64,000 nucleotides of DNA from Oxyruncus cristatus (Eukaryota; Chordata; Aves; Passeriformes; Cotingidae): NCBI GenBank assembly GCA_013399855.1, contig VXAY01005880.1, positions 308,329-372,328 on the forward strand, given 5' to 3'. This document shows positions 13,201-25,057 of this stretch, piece after piece (the first letter of the stretch is position 1; each line of letters starts with the position of its first letter). The notes under the pieces are model-generated. The model saw only the letters and a program-made list of their open reading frames with translations, was not told the DNA's origin and made no database searches. A program made the translations under genes and the position numbers.

Positions 13201-16200
13201 GAGAGTCTGCAAAAGGTGGTGAAGGAAAGCACAACATCTATAATCCTGAATATGTTAAGCCAGAGCCTGCATCTCTATTGGAATGAGGAGTGTCCTCAAA
13301 TGAGAATAGCTGCAGAGAAATTCTTGGGTTTTAGGTGTCAAGGTCTTTCCTTCCTCTAGAGGGAGCATTGGGCTTGAACCATTAGTCCCGTTTTCCTGCA
13401 CGCTGGCTTTTTCCATGCCTCTTGACCTGCAGCCTGAATTCTGATTAATGCATTTCACTTGTAGGAGCCTTCACATCTCCTCAATGCAAAGAGGCATCAT
13501 CTTTGCATGTACATTTGTGCAGTATAGTAGATGACTTTGAGGAAGAGTAAGCCCGTGCTGGGTGTTGATTAGAGATCAGAATGGCTCTAGTGGCAATGAC
13601 CTCCCCACCTTTTAACATTGTCAATGCAACAAGTTTGTTCCAGGGTATTGGGACAGCATATATGGGGGACTTGCATCCAGGCTTAGGTCTGGAGAGGCAA
13701 AATCCCATGGTGGTTTTGGCCTAACAGTTTCTTACATATTCATACGTTTATTTGAGTGATGCTGCACTTGCCGAGTGATTTGCATGCCTCTGGGATTTCA
13801 GAGCACTGCAGAGCTCTTGCTGAAATTCCTAGATCACCCTTATACCCTTCCAGTGGTGCTTGCTAATGCATTACTGCTAGATTTATTGCTGTGGAAATTA
13901 GTTCTCCTAATACAAAATTAGCCTCTGGATCTTAATCTGTGGCATGGCTGTTGGCTGGAACTGTACAACATAAAGTCCTAAGAATTCTGATGGTGCCTCT
14001 GGTGTCAGCAGGCAAGCACTGTGAAGGGTGGCTGTGTTGTACCAAACCCTCCCATAAGTACATTTCCTTCTGCAGGTGCTGCCATATGCAAAAACAAATG
14101 TGAAAGTCCTTTGGGCAGACAAGATCAGTAGTGGTAGCAAAGAAAACCAAATATTGTGGATTATTTCCAGTCACAGTATTCTCAGTTACTGTGTCTTCAT
14201 AACCTTGTTTTTTTTTTCCGTAACAGTGTTGTGTGGTTTTTGTTCCCCAGGTTGTAAACAGCTTGAGATGAAGCTTGGTTTTCTTTCTTTTATGAAGGAT
14301 CAAGCCCATCTTTGGGGGCTTGAGTGAATTATTTTTACCATGTTGTTTTTTCCTTAAAAGAAGAAACAGAAGCACCTAAATTTTCTGCCTTACTCTGAGA
14401 AGGCTTAGGAACAATTTAGTGATTCCTATATTATTTTTGAAACTCTATGCTTGTTAGCGCTAAAAGAAAATCTTCAGTAGTTCCTCATTGCTTCATTTCT
14501 AGATGATGCAGAGCTTTATAAAAACAAAATTGTTACTGACTGTCTGGCAAGAAGGTACCTTACTGGAGCTTTCATGCATCCAGATGTGCCTTCAGAGAGG
14601 CCCAGAGCTGCAGCTCTGTTGAGGCTTGCCAGCGCAGCTCGACCTCCCATCACAGGAGCAGCAAAACCAGTTATCAGAAGAGGTCTTTGCTTTTGTGGAT
14701 GCTGCCCAGATGCTCTCTTTCTGGTCACAGCTGGACAGCAAAGACTGATTTGCATCTGATGGATGCCACGTACAGTGAGCGGGGCAGGGAAACATATGGG
14801 CAAACAAAGGGTCTGTACTGCTTTATTGTATATTCTATGCTTACTTGTGCACTAGCCTATAGATGGTTGATTAGAAACTGTCTTATTTTCTTTTTAGTGA
14901 TAAAGTTCAGTCTCTCTCCTATGCTCACCACACTCGGCAGCTCATCTCTTGTGGAGCAGATGGAGGAATCGTCGTCTGGAACATGGATGTTGAGAGGCAG
15001 GAGGTAGGTGCTTAATTCTTGTCAGTTTGGTCTGAAACAGTCTTAGGAAGAAGGGGCCTTTCTAAAATGGCAACTTTCAACCTAAACAAGATCATTCCAG
15101 GCTCTAAAAATGTTTTTGGACATGCCTCAGTTATTACACAGCAATTATGCCATGCCTTTGATGGGGAAATTGTCTGGCAGAAAATGTGTATTAAATAGAC
15201 TGCTAAATGGCTCTTACTCTTTACATTACTGCTCTGAAAGACATCCTGTAAGGAGGATATTGTGAGATGCTCTGCTTTGTTTTTCAGCACATCCTGAGAA
15301 ATATCATCAGTTCAGGTGTAAATGGATGGATTAATGTTGTTTTTAAGAAAACAAAACAAGAAAGCTCTTTGTCATCTCTGGAAAACTGCAACCCACTGTG
15401 TTCTTTTTTTTTTCTGTTCTTGATAAAAAGACATTTAACTAGGGCTTCAGTCACACCTGCTACTTGGTCTTGCTCTGGTGTAACAATATAGAAGCAGGGT
15501 AAATGACGGCTATGCTGATCCAGACAGTAATATTTCACCCACACATTTCTAATTGCTTTTGTGCTTCACAGCCACAAATGTAAGTGGGTGCAAAAATGCA
15601 CCCCATGTCTTTGGCAATTTCTGAGATCTGACTCAGAGAGGGGGAGAGAGCACTGTGCTGAGTGAGTCAGGCACCAGTCCTGCTTGACAGCCTGGCAAAT
15701 CCTGGTGACATGAGTCAAACCTCTGCCCTCTTCCTGCAGAGGGTACAAAGGCACCCCGGGTCTCTGCAGTGGATCGGTCTGGTGATAGTGGCAAGGCTTT
15801 TGACAGCGTGAGCGTTCATCATCTTGGCTGATTCTTAAGAGTTTTGGCCTCCCTGGATTGTGTGGGTTTCTCTTGAGGAAGGGGGAAATCTAAGTGAAAA
15901 GCTTGTTTTTAAAAAACTGCTGAAGTTGGCATAGGCAGGAACTGAGCTCCCTTTTTAATGTGAGTTAGAGAGCCAACTGGAATGCTTTAATTGCTAATCC
16001 AATGGCCAAGTATGTCATCAGCCCCTAAAGTGAAATGAATGAAGAGTGGTTTCCTCCTTCCCAACAGATGTTTCGTTTTTGCTGCAACTTGAACATCCGG
16101 AAATTTAAACCTTTATTTATTTGCTGCCTTCAAAAGGCTACAGTAAGGGTTAAGACGGGCTTGTCACAAAACATGAAGCAATGCTATGAGAAGGCAGGTT

Positions 16201-19200
16201 TAAAAAATAGAGGAGAAATATAATTAGCTAAATAAAGGCCTAGGAGCAGGTGCTAATGGGTGCTCTGCTTTCTCAGCCTATGGCTATGTGGGCTTGTTCT
16301 TGTTATCGGTAGCACAATAGGGTGTTCTTGGTGCTAAACCACTCCCAAAACATGAACACTTTGAGATTTTAATACCAAATTGGTTTGGGGTCCTAGAGCA
16401 CCTTCTTCTGGATTTTGGCTTTGGTATTTTTGCCCTTATTTAAAGGTTTTCTCCATATGATGCATGCTCAGTACTCACTTTATTGTATCAGATTTTCCCA
16501 CATCTCTGAGATTGCATTAGAGTGAATTAAGCCATTTCCTAATTTTCAACTCTATTTTTAAAAAGCTGTAAGAAGATAACATCTGAAAGATGCTAGAAAC
16601 TGTGTTTCTGTTTGACTACAAAGTGATTACTTGTCACAAGCAAAATGTCTTCTTCCTCTATAGTGTTCAAATGCTTAAGAGATGAAAAGTTACACATACA
16701 GATGTAAATCTGTAGGCATGATGTAGGCATTAAACAGAATATGAGTTGTGGGTAGAAAGACAAAGATTTGCCCTAGCAGAATGAACTGCCTTCAGAATAA
16801 CTGGCAGAAGAATATGAAGCAGGTAATTGCTTTACTGCTGGGGATAAAAGATATCCTGAGAGCTGAGGGTCTCCATCTGCCCTTAACTTATATTTGTCTG
16901 GCTTTTCTCTGAGTTTCAGCTCCTAATCTCAGCAGTGTGTCTTGCCATTTTAATTTGCAGCACGTGAGAAACGAGTGGCTCTGATAAGACAACTGAAATT
17001 TGCTAATTGCTTCCTCACATCGTATGAAACACTAGTTAGTGTTTATTTAATCTCATGTGTTGATAGGACTAGTGGGAACATGTTGCAGTGTTGCAGGCAC
17101 AGCACGGGCAGGGCTGTCGTGGTCTGCCTGGGGCTGCTTCACTGGAGATACGGGATGGACCAACTTGCCAAGACCAGCTTTGGACTGAACTCTTGCTCTG
17201 TTGGGGCAGAAAAAGGAGCAGAAGGTTGTCTGCTAGGGAAGAAGTGTCGTTCTCACTAGGCAGGTTAGGACAGAAAAACTGCAGCCATCTGGAGAGGGGT
17301 CAAGAACCAGGACTCTTCCTGAGTCTCATGTCCCCTGGAGGATTTCCTAAATGCTGTGGGGAGATGCATGGCACGCCCCTCAGCAGCTCAGGGCAAGACA
17401 AGTGTCAGAGGACCTAAATGCAGTGGAGAATGACTGCCCCTTCCATGTGCTCTCCTGCTACTTCAAGCATTTCCCGAGCTCTTTCAGAATCTGGCAAGAC
17501 TTGCTTCCCTACAGGGCATCTGATCCATGCTACTCTGCACAGCAAAACCTGGCTGCAGGAGAGAGAAGTGCCTTTAATATAGTCTTTATTTAAGTCTTCT
17601 TACCTTCTTTATCCACAGCATGAATGCAAAGCTACACACCATGTTAGGAAATAGAAAATCTGCCTTCCCTTGTTTTTTGTAAAAGCTGGGAAAAGAGCTG
17701 GTTTGGGTCTTAAGACTTGTTCAGATGAATGTCATCTTTCTCACCCCTGTGTGTAATTTGTAGCACAGGTACCTCTGACAGCAGGAACACCTCTTACAGT
17801 ATTAAAGAAAGAATATGAAACCCCCCAACCACATCAGTATTGTTAATAACTTCCCTTTCCCTTCAGATGAGTTGCTTGAAGCTATTGGAAATACTAATTG
17901 CCCCAATTTTCCATCAAAGGCAATAGCAGATGGTAAATGCTGTCCAGACAGGACAGGACAAAGTATTTTTTTATACTTAATTCCAGAATTGGAGATATGG
18001 GGGAGGCTGGTTTGTTCCCAAATTATTTCTATGGTCTTATTATCAAACTCTTCTTCATGATTTGGGTGGAAAGTGTTCCTCCCATGTCCTTCAAAACTCA
18101 GACCTAAGCCAAAAAAGACATCCCAGGGAACAGTCAAAATGGCATCCTGAGAAAATGGGAGATTTTAAATCAAGTTTAACTGGCCATATTGCCACACCAC
18201 AGTACATCTTTCTTCTCCTGCCTCTAGGCTCCACTGGAAGTTTTTCTGTTCATTGCTCACTTCCACTTTGTGTTTATGTGTGTGTGTGTGTTGCAGACCC
18301 CCGAGTGGCTGGATAGTGATTCCTGTCAAAAATGTGACCAGCCTTTCTTCTGGAACTTCAAGCAAATGTGGGACAGTAAGAAAATAGGCCTCAGGCAGGT
18401 TTGTATGTGTCCTTTGATAGGTTAACATATTGCAATTAGGCTTTCCTCTCATGATAGATTGTGGTAATCGTTTTCCCCCTAAAGCTTTGAGAACTTGCAC
18501 TTTGTTCTTCCACTCAATGCTTGGTGGTGGGACAGTGAACTCCTCTCTGATGAGGCTGGGTTTTGGGTTGCAAGGAACACACTTTTCTTTTTGCAACCAG
18601 TCCCAATAGCAAAAGCATGTCTTGGGCTGAGTAGATTGTTTTGGGGCCTTCCATGGCTTTATCCACATGGGATTTTGCTTATTTTAGTCAAATGTGCTAT
18701 AGAAAGAAATTTGTGGCTGATTTTCGGAGATCGTGCTGGAACCAAGACTGTTTTCAGAGTTTGGGTAAATGTCTAACTGCTCAGGCTGTATTGAAAAAGG
18801 CTTATTGGTTTGCTTGAAACGTGATGTATTTTTCTGCTCAGCAGGAGAGGGCTGCAGACAGAGATTTTTGGGAAAGGGGTGAAAAAGTGCTCCATGTTCT
18901 CCTGGAGTTAGAGAAGCTTTCCTGTTTGCTGCAGCCTTGGCTGGGTCTTGCTGGAATGAGATGATAGAACCAGTGGGACCTGAGCAGTGACCTCATCTGG
19001 CTTTGTGGCTTAAGGGGTCTTTCTGCATGTTGTCTCCTACAGCATCACTGCCGGAAGTGTGGAAAAGCCGTGTGTGGCAAATGCAGCTCCAAGCGCTCCT
19101 CCATCCCGCTGATGGGGTTTGAGTTTGAAGTGAGGGTCTGCGACAGCTGTCACGAGTCCATAACGGATGAAGAGTAAGTGTGGACACTGAGCCGGCTTGC

Positions 19201-20298
19201 AGTGGAATGGGGCAAAACACCTGCATCTGGAAGGGCCTGGGCGGATGTGAGGCTCCAGGAGAGAGCAGCCTAGCGTGGTGATCCCTGGGCTTTTTCAGCA
19301 AGATAAGCCTCTGGGGTGACTATCAAGCCAGGAGGGATAGAGGAGCCCTCCACCTGTGTTCCTTCATTCCAGAAAAGGTCTCAAGGTAGAGTTTACAGAG
19401 TGGTTGCTGAATTAATGGCTTATAGCAGCAGTCAGATAGTTATTTCCTCAATAGAGAAAAATTTTGGGGAAAATCCTACAGTTATAGTTCTTGTTGATCT
19501 TTGGATTTCTTTCTTCAGGCGGGCGCCTACAGCTACTTTCCACGACAGTAAGCACAACATTGTTCACGTACACTTCGATGCCACCAGGGGATGGCTGTTG
19601 ACCTCGGGGACAGACAAGGTTATTAAGGTAGGAGCAAGGAATGTGCTCTAGCTCTTGTGTTTCATTTCCCCTTACTCTCCCATGTGGCTGCAGGTATGTC
19701 CTGCCTGCCTTCTTCCACACAAGAGGCTTCTTACTGGTGAATTTCTGCCCGATAAGTACCAAGGAGGTCTTGGTCTATAAATTTATTCCCTGAAGGAGCC
19801 TGGGACAAGTTCTCATTGTAGCTTTTCCTCTAGGAAGACCAACTGTTTTCCAACATGGCAAATATCAGTGTGGCTAGATAAAGAAATAGCTAAAATAATT
19901 AATACTTTTATAACAGCTTGATTAATTTAAAAAAGAAAAATCCCCACAATGTGTTATGAATATGCTGATCATTCAAGTTAGCAATGTAGTGGAAGTTTTT
20001 TGGTTTCTTTTAAGGCCAGCTATGAACCTGACTCATGGGGATAAAACATAGTGACATAGAGAGTGTCATTTGGTCAACTTCCACCACTCTGACATGAGTG
20101 CTGGAAAAGGAAATCAAACTTCTTCAGACTCGTTGCGTCCACCTCTAACCATGTTGCCCCTCTTAAGCAAAGAAAAAAGGTGCAAATTATTTAAAGATTA
20201 TATTTATACTTTATTTTATTGTCTCTAACCATTATTCACTATGTTGTTATATTTTATTGTATTAACAGTTGTGGGATATGACACCAGTAGTGTCTTGA
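2890..20298 (+). CDS. WDFY2: WDFY2 (WD repeat and FYVE domain-containing protein 2), 3' nine coding exons
   Basis: Nine exons (2890-2944, 9532-9682, 11886-11998, 12881-13007, 14898-15003, 18297-18398, 19043-19173, 19519-19627, 20269-20298) join without a frame break into 307 codons plus stop. Placed on the ~400-residue family length they are residues 94-400. Visible features: WD40 blades ending in W-H-C, MWD, VVWN and LWD motifs, and a FYVE zinc finger at about 281-350 with all eight cysteines (287, 290, 314, 317, 322, 325, 344, 347) and the HHCRKCG and RVC signatures. The final blade is split, with its closing strand after the FYVE domain, as is typical of WDFY1/WDFY2. Known for the family: WDFY2 binds PI3P on early endosomes and scaffolds Akt and PKC-zeta. 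The paralogue WDFY1 is the alternative, but DHRS12 as convergent neighbour favours WDFY2. The N-terminal exons are outside the window. Confidence 0.96.
4225..4288. repeat. Long A homopolymer interrupted by a 5-N assembly gap
   Basis: A36 (4225-4260), five Ns (4261-4265), TCTT, then A19 (4270-4288). The gap probably reflects unresolved homopolymer length, so the true length is unknown. It could be the tail of an old retroposed copy, but no recognisable body precedes it. Confidence 0.9.
4571..4830 (-). mobile_element. CR1 LINE 3' fragment
   Basis: It begins with the typical reverse-complement CR1 3' end (GAATCATAGAATGGTTTGGG, then TTGGAAGGGAC). It continues into the ORF2 C-terminal region, where the minus frame still reads [20 protein letters not shown]. 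The element is 5'-truncated and lies in a WDFY2 intron. Confidence 0.92.
6230..6252. repeat. (TA)n microsatellite
   Basis: Alternating AT run of about 11 units. An 8-mer GCCTTCAT recurs three times around it (near 6178, 6224 and 6255), suggesting local slippage duplication. Confidence 0.85.
6290..7560. repeat. Pyrimidine-rich low-complexity region
   Basis: About 1.25 kb of + strand strongly enriched in C and T, with short recurring words such as CTTCC, CTGCC and CCTCT. It is intronic in WDFY2. Long open frames here (for example 6802-7347 on +) follow from this composition and are not called genes. Confidence 0.5.
8578..8670. repeat. (GTTT)n and (TG)9 simple repeats
   Basis: Imperfect GTTT repeats with GGGG interruptions at 8578-8640, then (TG)9 at 8653-8670. 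Intronic in WDFY2. Confidence 0.9.
9532..9682 (+). CDS. WDFY2: WDFY2 coding exon (residues 112-162), WD40 blade
   Basis: 151-bp exon after a TTTTCAG acceptor. It opens with [20 protein letters not shown] and contains the [10 protein letters not shown] blade core. It must end at CA (9682), with the next exon supplying the A that completes Gln162. Placing the donor here gives GTATCCTTT as intron start, a U12-type 5' splice site. No usable U2-type donor keeps the frame. Confidence 0.95.
9683..11885 (+). other. WDFY2: U12-type (minor spliceosome) intron of WDFY2
   Basis: The intron starts GTATCCTTT (9683-9691), an exact match to the U12 5' splice-site consensus. It has TTCCTTAGC at 11864-11872, one base from the U12 branch-site consensus, with the branch adenosine about 15 nt before the CAG acceptor at 11885. 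The reading frame forces this junction (a Gln codon split CA/A). It is a GT-AG subtype U12 intron in phase 2 and contains an LTR at 10981-11507. Confidence 0.9.
10981..11507 (-). mobile_element. Solo LTR of an avian endogenous retrovirus (family A)
   Basis: It begins TGTGATGGGTTGACCCTG and contains the family's recognisable reverse-complement blocks (AATTTATCACCAATCAAATC, AACACCTTCCCCCCA, GGAGGACTCCTCACACTC, CTTCTCACAGAAGCCATC). It ends near CCAATATA. The inverted orientation is judged from the position of AATAAAAC-like signals and family memory. The element is shorter than a full LTR of this type, so it has internal deletions. It lies inside the U12-type intron, and no clear target-site duplication was found. 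Confidence 0.75.
11886..11998 (+). CDS. WDFY2: WDFY2 coding exon (residues 162-200), WD40 blade
   Basis: 113-bp exon following the U12-type intron. It reads [20 protein letters not shown] onward and ends in TFKGHT plus a split glycine codon before GTAAGG. This is a full GH...-type WD blade segment of the beta-propeller. Confidence 0.95.
12881..13007 (+). CDS. WDFY2: WDFY2 coding exon (residues 200-242), WD40 blade
   Basis: 127-bp exon after CTTATTGCAG, encoding [20 protein letters not shown], then [14 protein letters not shown] and ELQGH. It ends with AA of a split Asn codon before GTATGT. The SGSSDHS...MWD motif is a canonical WD40 repeat. Confidence 0.96.
14898..15003 (+). CDS. WDFY2: WDFY2 coding exon (residues 242-277), WD40 blade
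   Basis: 106-bp exon after TTTTTAG. It reads [20 protein letters not shown], then [15 protein letters not shown], and ends in phase 0 before GTAGGT. It closes the propeller blade immediately N-terminal to the FYVE finger. Confidence 0.96.
18277..18290 (+). promoter_or_regulatory. (TG)7 repeat abutting a WDFY2 splice acceptor
   Basis: Seven TG units lie directly before TTGCAG and the exon at 18297, where a pyrimidine tract would normally be. UG repeats next to 3' splice sites are TDP-43 binding sites in CFTR exon 9. A similar effect here is inference only. Confidence 0.5.
18297..18398 (+). CDS. WDFY2: WDFY2 coding exon (residues 278-311), first half of FYVE domain
   Basis: 102-bp phase-0 exon. 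It reads [20 protein letters not shown] onward and supplies the W..D motif and the first zinc-binding Cys pair (C287, C290). It ends GLRQ before GTTTGT. The acceptor is TTGCAG immediately preceded by a (TG)7 repeat rather than a pyrimidine tract. Confidence 0.96.
19043..19173 (+). CDS. WDFY2: WDFY2 coding exon (residues 312-355), FYVE domain core
   Basis: 131-bp exon opening with [20 protein letters not shown], the PI3P-binding basic motif and zinc ligands, and ending [14 protein letters not shown]. It supplies the remaining six zinc-ligand cysteines. The donor is GTAAGT. With the previous exon the PI3P pocket motif reads RQHHCR, as in vertebrate WDFY2 rather than the commoner RRHHCR. Confidence 0.97.
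19519..19627 (+). CDS. WDFY2: WDFY2 coding exon (residues 355-391), C-terminal WD40 strand region
   Basis: 109-bp exon after TTCTTCAG. It reads [20 protein letters not shown], then [16 protein letters not shown], and ends in phase 0 before GTAGGA. It forms most of the last WD blade, which lies C-terminal to the FYVE finger. Confidence 0.97.
20269..20298 (+). CDS. WDFY2: WDFY2 terminal coding exon and stop
   Basis: After a TTAACAG acceptor the frame reads LWDMTPVVS and then TGA. It provides the LWD strand that closes the propeller, with the conserved WDFY2 C-terminus. The 3' UTR follows. Confidence 0.95.
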   Translation: MWDMTPVVS

Positions 20299-21359
20299 TG
20301 TTACATCAATGGAACTTGAAAGGTGATATTTACAGAAGAAACTGATTTCCTAACTCTAATCATACTGCAGAAGATAGATAACGCTGGCTGCATACAGCAG
20401 ATGAGAAAGGAACTAATGCGTTTACAATTTTATGTCCTCTGCTTGATCAAGGCTGAACATTTGCACGAAGACTCTTTCCATTTCTCAAAATATTCAAGAA
20501 GGTATTTTTTTAACTAACGGTTTGTACGATCTGACTTCAGCTGTCTTGAGTTTGTTTGGAAAATCTGTGTGCAGTGCAATTTTTAGTTTTTATATTTCAC
20601 TGTGTCAAGACACTTACTGCTTTGTACGGAGGGTTCTCGGGTCGTGTCCTACTACGTGAGTTTTCGGTATCAACAGACTGTATTAGGCAATCGGCTCTCC
20701 CACAGCAAGTACCTACTGATTTGGGATATTTCTGCTGACCGTGCTCTCTCCAGTGGAGGAACTCCAAGCGCAGTGTTGCGTGTTCTCTGGGTGCATCACC
20801 AAGGAGCTGGTGGACTATTGCAATTCCTAAAAGGGCTCTACCATCTACTTGTCCTAGTGGGCATCATCCAGAGAGCATTTTATTGGTCTGTGTGATCTTC
20901 CTGCCTCTTCCTTTGCTGCATAAGTTGCAAAACCAGGGGGCAGGTTGCTCAGCAACTAATTTCTACAGAAAGCGGAAATCGTTTTCCAGCTCAGAGCATT
21001 ACAAGGAATACTCAGACTTGTTTGAGTTTGATGAAGCTGACAAGCTGATTCAAATGAAATTATTGGCAACAGGAATTTTTGGGAGTGTGTGCATGGAGGT
21101 GGGCAGATCTAAAACTGGTCTAGGTTGGAAAAGTCTGGTTGACCTCTACCTCTACCTCTACCTTGCACAGCAACATTTCAGCATTTCTATCTGTCTGTGT
21201 TGTTGAAGACGAATTTTGTTTTTCCTGTTTTCCGTATGGTTAGTCATATTTATTTTTTAATATGCTGATGGTTTTTATTAATTTCCTCTATAGACCCAAA
21301 ACTGATATTGCTGAATGACACCCATTGTCCTGTTGTCATATTTTATGGTTTCTTTTAAA

Positions 21360-21365
21360 AATAAA
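21360..21365 (+). terminator. Candidate proximal poly(A) signal of WDFY2
   Basis: AATAAA about 1.06 kb after the stop codon. Another AATAAA lies at 21777-21782. Usage is unproven. Confidence 0.3.
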
Positions 21366-24114
21366 CAATATTTAAAAACCTGGATTGACCAAAATGACCT
21401 TGTTAGAAGGACATTGTCAAGATGAATGATTGAAAAAAACGCCCTTTTTTTCCAAAGGGTTCTTCTCTGAAGAGTCAACTCTCTGTTCCATTAATCCATT
21501 TCACATTTTAGCATGGTATTGCTGATGCACTTCAAAGAAAGTGGTGTAGAGAGTAGAACTGCAGACCAGACCAAGGGCTTTCCTGTATCCACTGTTTCAG
21601 CAGGCCTTGTGGTCTGTAGCTGCAGTGACACAGGACATTGGTGGTGCTCAGTCTTGCCCCACTTTGGACTTTACTTTTCCCCTCTAAAGTGGGGAGGCCA
21701 TGATGTTTACCACTACAGAGCTCATTGCCACCTAGAGAAGCCTGGTGTTCTTTCTTCAGTGAGAACATCAAAAGAAAATAAAGCTTCTCCTTTGTTTACC
21801 GAACAGTAATTCACTTTTGAGTTAAAAAAAAAGGTTAACACAATCCATGGCATTAATTCTGGTCCAGTGAGCTGCTGCAGTAAAGACTGAGTGGACTTTT
21901 GTGTGTGTGTCACAGGACTGCTATGTATTTTCAGGGAAAATTCTCTTTTTAAACATCCTATAAACTGTGATGAAGCATTTTGCAGTCATGTTCTCTGAAA
22001 TAATGCCACTTTGGCTTTTATGGTCATACAGCCTGTTGATGGTTCCCCTCTAGGTAGCATATTTTAAAGTATATTTTCAAACATAATTCACACAGCACTA
22101 AAAATATGATTTTTCCAGCTTGAATGTTAATTGTTTTCTAAGTCCTCCCACTTTCTCTCCTGGAAACTAGAAGCTTGTTTCCTCTTGGAATGCTTTTCAT
22201 TACACCTTGTGCATGTTTTCTGATGACTTAAGTGTTCTTGGCTGTTGAAGCTATGCAAGATGAGCAAGTTGCCTGCCAGTATTTCATTCCAACTTGAGAA
22301 GATGTACAAAACTTTGCTGCACTTTGATGTTTTGTGTTACCTTGGGCTCAGGGCCTTGTGGCCGAAGACCTGACTTGCTTTGCTGTGCAGGGAATGTATC
22401 TCGTGGTGATGGAAACATGGGCACACCAGAGTGGATTTAAATGACTGTTCAGTGCTCTGTTCCTGAGGAGGCAGCATTTGCAACAAGTCTGGGACTCCAG
22501 CACGGATTGTACTTCCGCTGGTGGGGTGGTGGAGTCAGCAAGCTGAGGATCTGCTCCTGGGTCAGCACCTAGTCCTGAACGCATAATGTTCAAACAAAGG
22601 TGAGGAACTGGCTCCAGAGGAGACTAATTTGGGAGCTACATGTGTTTGGACTGTTCTGCAGTAAACTCTTGGCCACTCCGCCATTGTCTTCCAAGGAGTT
22701 GTGGTTTCAGTGTTGCTTTTTGAGTGGATGTTGGGTGTACAAATCCATTTTGCAAAATTTTCCTGGCTGTTCTTTCTGACTGAAATACCTGTAGGGTTAT
22801 CTGAATTTAAGCTGAACATCTCCTTATCTTGCAGTTTCAGGACAAACTCATCTAGGCTTAGAAAATTATATAAGCTGAAAGTGAAGCTGAGGGGGAAAGG
22901 GAAGTTTGTCCCTTTGCTATGCCCTTAAAAGCTATAATGTAGAGATATGAAGGGAAAATAGATGTCTCTAATTCAATAATTCTTTTACCTTCCAAATGAA
23001 ACAGGAAGGATTTGATGTTGGGAGAGCTGAAACACCTGCCTTCCTCTTCTGTTACTTTCTTCTGTCTACTAGATCCACACAAAAAGATCCCTGTTGCCTG
23101 GTCATTTTCTTTCCATTTTACTTGCTGAATAACAAATCCGAGCTATTTTTATGAATTGTGTTATTGGAGGATTGGAAGGAGAGTGTCTTTTGATACAGAT
23201 GTAAACTGTGCAGCACCACACGCACACACACATCCACACACGCTCTAGTGAAGCCAAGTCCCCTTTCCCCGGGGTTGCTGAAGGGCAGCAGCTTTCAGTG
23301 ATACCTCCTGCTATGCCAAGGGGCGTACAAACAGTGCTGCCCTCCCTTTGCTCTTCACATCAGAAAAAGTGATTTTCATTTCTCACTTAGCTGGTGTTTC
23401 CTTGGGGGAAGAAGCAGTGTTCTTTAGAGCATCGCCCTGCTATTCTTGGCTTTACAATGAAGTGTCTGCAGTGCTTAGGCAAGTGATGGGGCAGGCACTG
23501 GTCACCTACACAGTGCCTGAGCGGGTGGCTTGATCCAGGTGGGACAACCTGAGCCCCAAACTTCAGTCTTTTTAAGCTGAAAATATTTGTATGAAGGGAA
23601 AAGAATGTGTGCAACTGCTTGCAGCGGTAGCACTGATGGTCCTCCCATCTACAAGAAGACTAACATCATGATTAGATGTGGTTGACAGCCAGTATAACAT
23701 GGAATAATCCTGGATGGTGACATTCATGTGCTCTGCTATTGGCACACTTGTCTATAGCTGCTTTTTACAGTGAAGCCCAGGTGACCTCCGTACTTTGTCC
23801 TCCTGAACTTGAGGCCATCACCTGAATGTCAGCATGGTGACTCTTAGCACATCAGTAATGATAACTGCACTTTGCCTGAGAGGTGGCAAGAGTATCTCCA
23901 GTACTGGAAAAAGAACAGATGTGTTCCCTCTGAGTGGGGTTGGTTGCTGAAAAGAAGGGGGATGGCTGGATGTGCAAAAAGGATGATGCAAAACAAGTGT
24001 AGGGAAAAAAAAGTTTGCTTTATGCCTGCTGATGAAATCATTGTTAGAAAGGAATATGTAACTTTTTTTTTCCATCTGTGTCCAGTTCTGTGCTCCCCAG
24101 TAAAAGAGAGAGAT

Positions 24115-24552
24115 GAAACTACTGGACAGAGTCTAGTAAAAGGCCACTAAGATGATGAAGGTACTGGAGCATCTCTGGGAGGGCTAGAACTGTTCAGCCT
24201 GGAGAAGAGAGATCTCAGAGAGATCTCATCAATGTGTATAAATATCTGAAGGCAGGGTGCAAAGAGGATGGAGCCAGGCTCTTTTCACTGGTGCCCAGTG
24301 ACAGGACAGAGGCAATGTGTACAAACTGAAACACAGGAGGTTCCCTCTGAACATCAGAAAACACTTTACTGTGAGGAAGATCAAGCACTGACAAAGGCTG
24401 GCCAGGGAGATTGTTTGTGGGTCCTCCATCCTTGGAGATATTCAAAAGCCAATTGGGCATGATCCTGGGCAAATAGCTGTAGGTGACCCTGCTTGAGAAG
24501 GACCAGATGACCTCTAAAGGTTCATTCCCCCCTCAAGCGTTCTCTGATTCAA
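24115..24552 (+). mobile_element. CR1 LINE 3' fragment, plus orientation
   Basis: The sense CR1 3' region is recognisable from GGAGCATCTCTGGGAGGGCT through CCTGGAGAAGAG, CTCATCAATGTGTATAAATA and AGGTTCCCTCTGAACATCAG to GACCAGATGACCTCTAAAGG. It is 5'-truncated and without coding potential. Confidence 0.92.
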
Positions 24553-25057
24553 AGTCCATTTAACATCTCTGTCTACTCTATAGCTTAGGGAAAAAAAGTA
24601 TCTAAGTATCTTTCTTTAAATCTAAATTACTAAGAAATTAGTTACTAACAAATTAGCAAATATTACCTATGTCTGTCCTCACTGGTCCCAACAGGATTTG
24701 GGTAACAACAACCAAAATTCTATTTTGTAGCACAAAGGAAATAGGCCTATTTGGCTCTGTGTGGTTTTACAGGCCATGTCCTTTCCAGAAGACCACATGG
24801 AGCACCCAGGATGTTTTCAGTTAGGACTTAGAAGACTTTGTTTCTATATGTGACAATTGTATGTAACAGTAACAACAAACTTGATCCTTTTTTCAGGATG
24901 CATTGTCCCTTCAGTGATGACCTCTTATGTAATATTGAGGAAGACAGATTTTTCTCTTCAAAACTGCACCCTGTGAATTTTGGCAGGAAATATTTGTTCC
25001 TCAGAATTAAAAAAGTGGTCCCTAGTTTGTCAATAACCTGAAGTTCTGGAACTTGAG

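Noticed and set aside
2890..20298. Assignment as WDFY1 instead of WDFY2
   Set aside because: The exon peptides and C-terminus match WDFY2 better by recollection, and DHRS12 as convergent neighbour matches the WDFY2 locus. A formal alignment would settle it.
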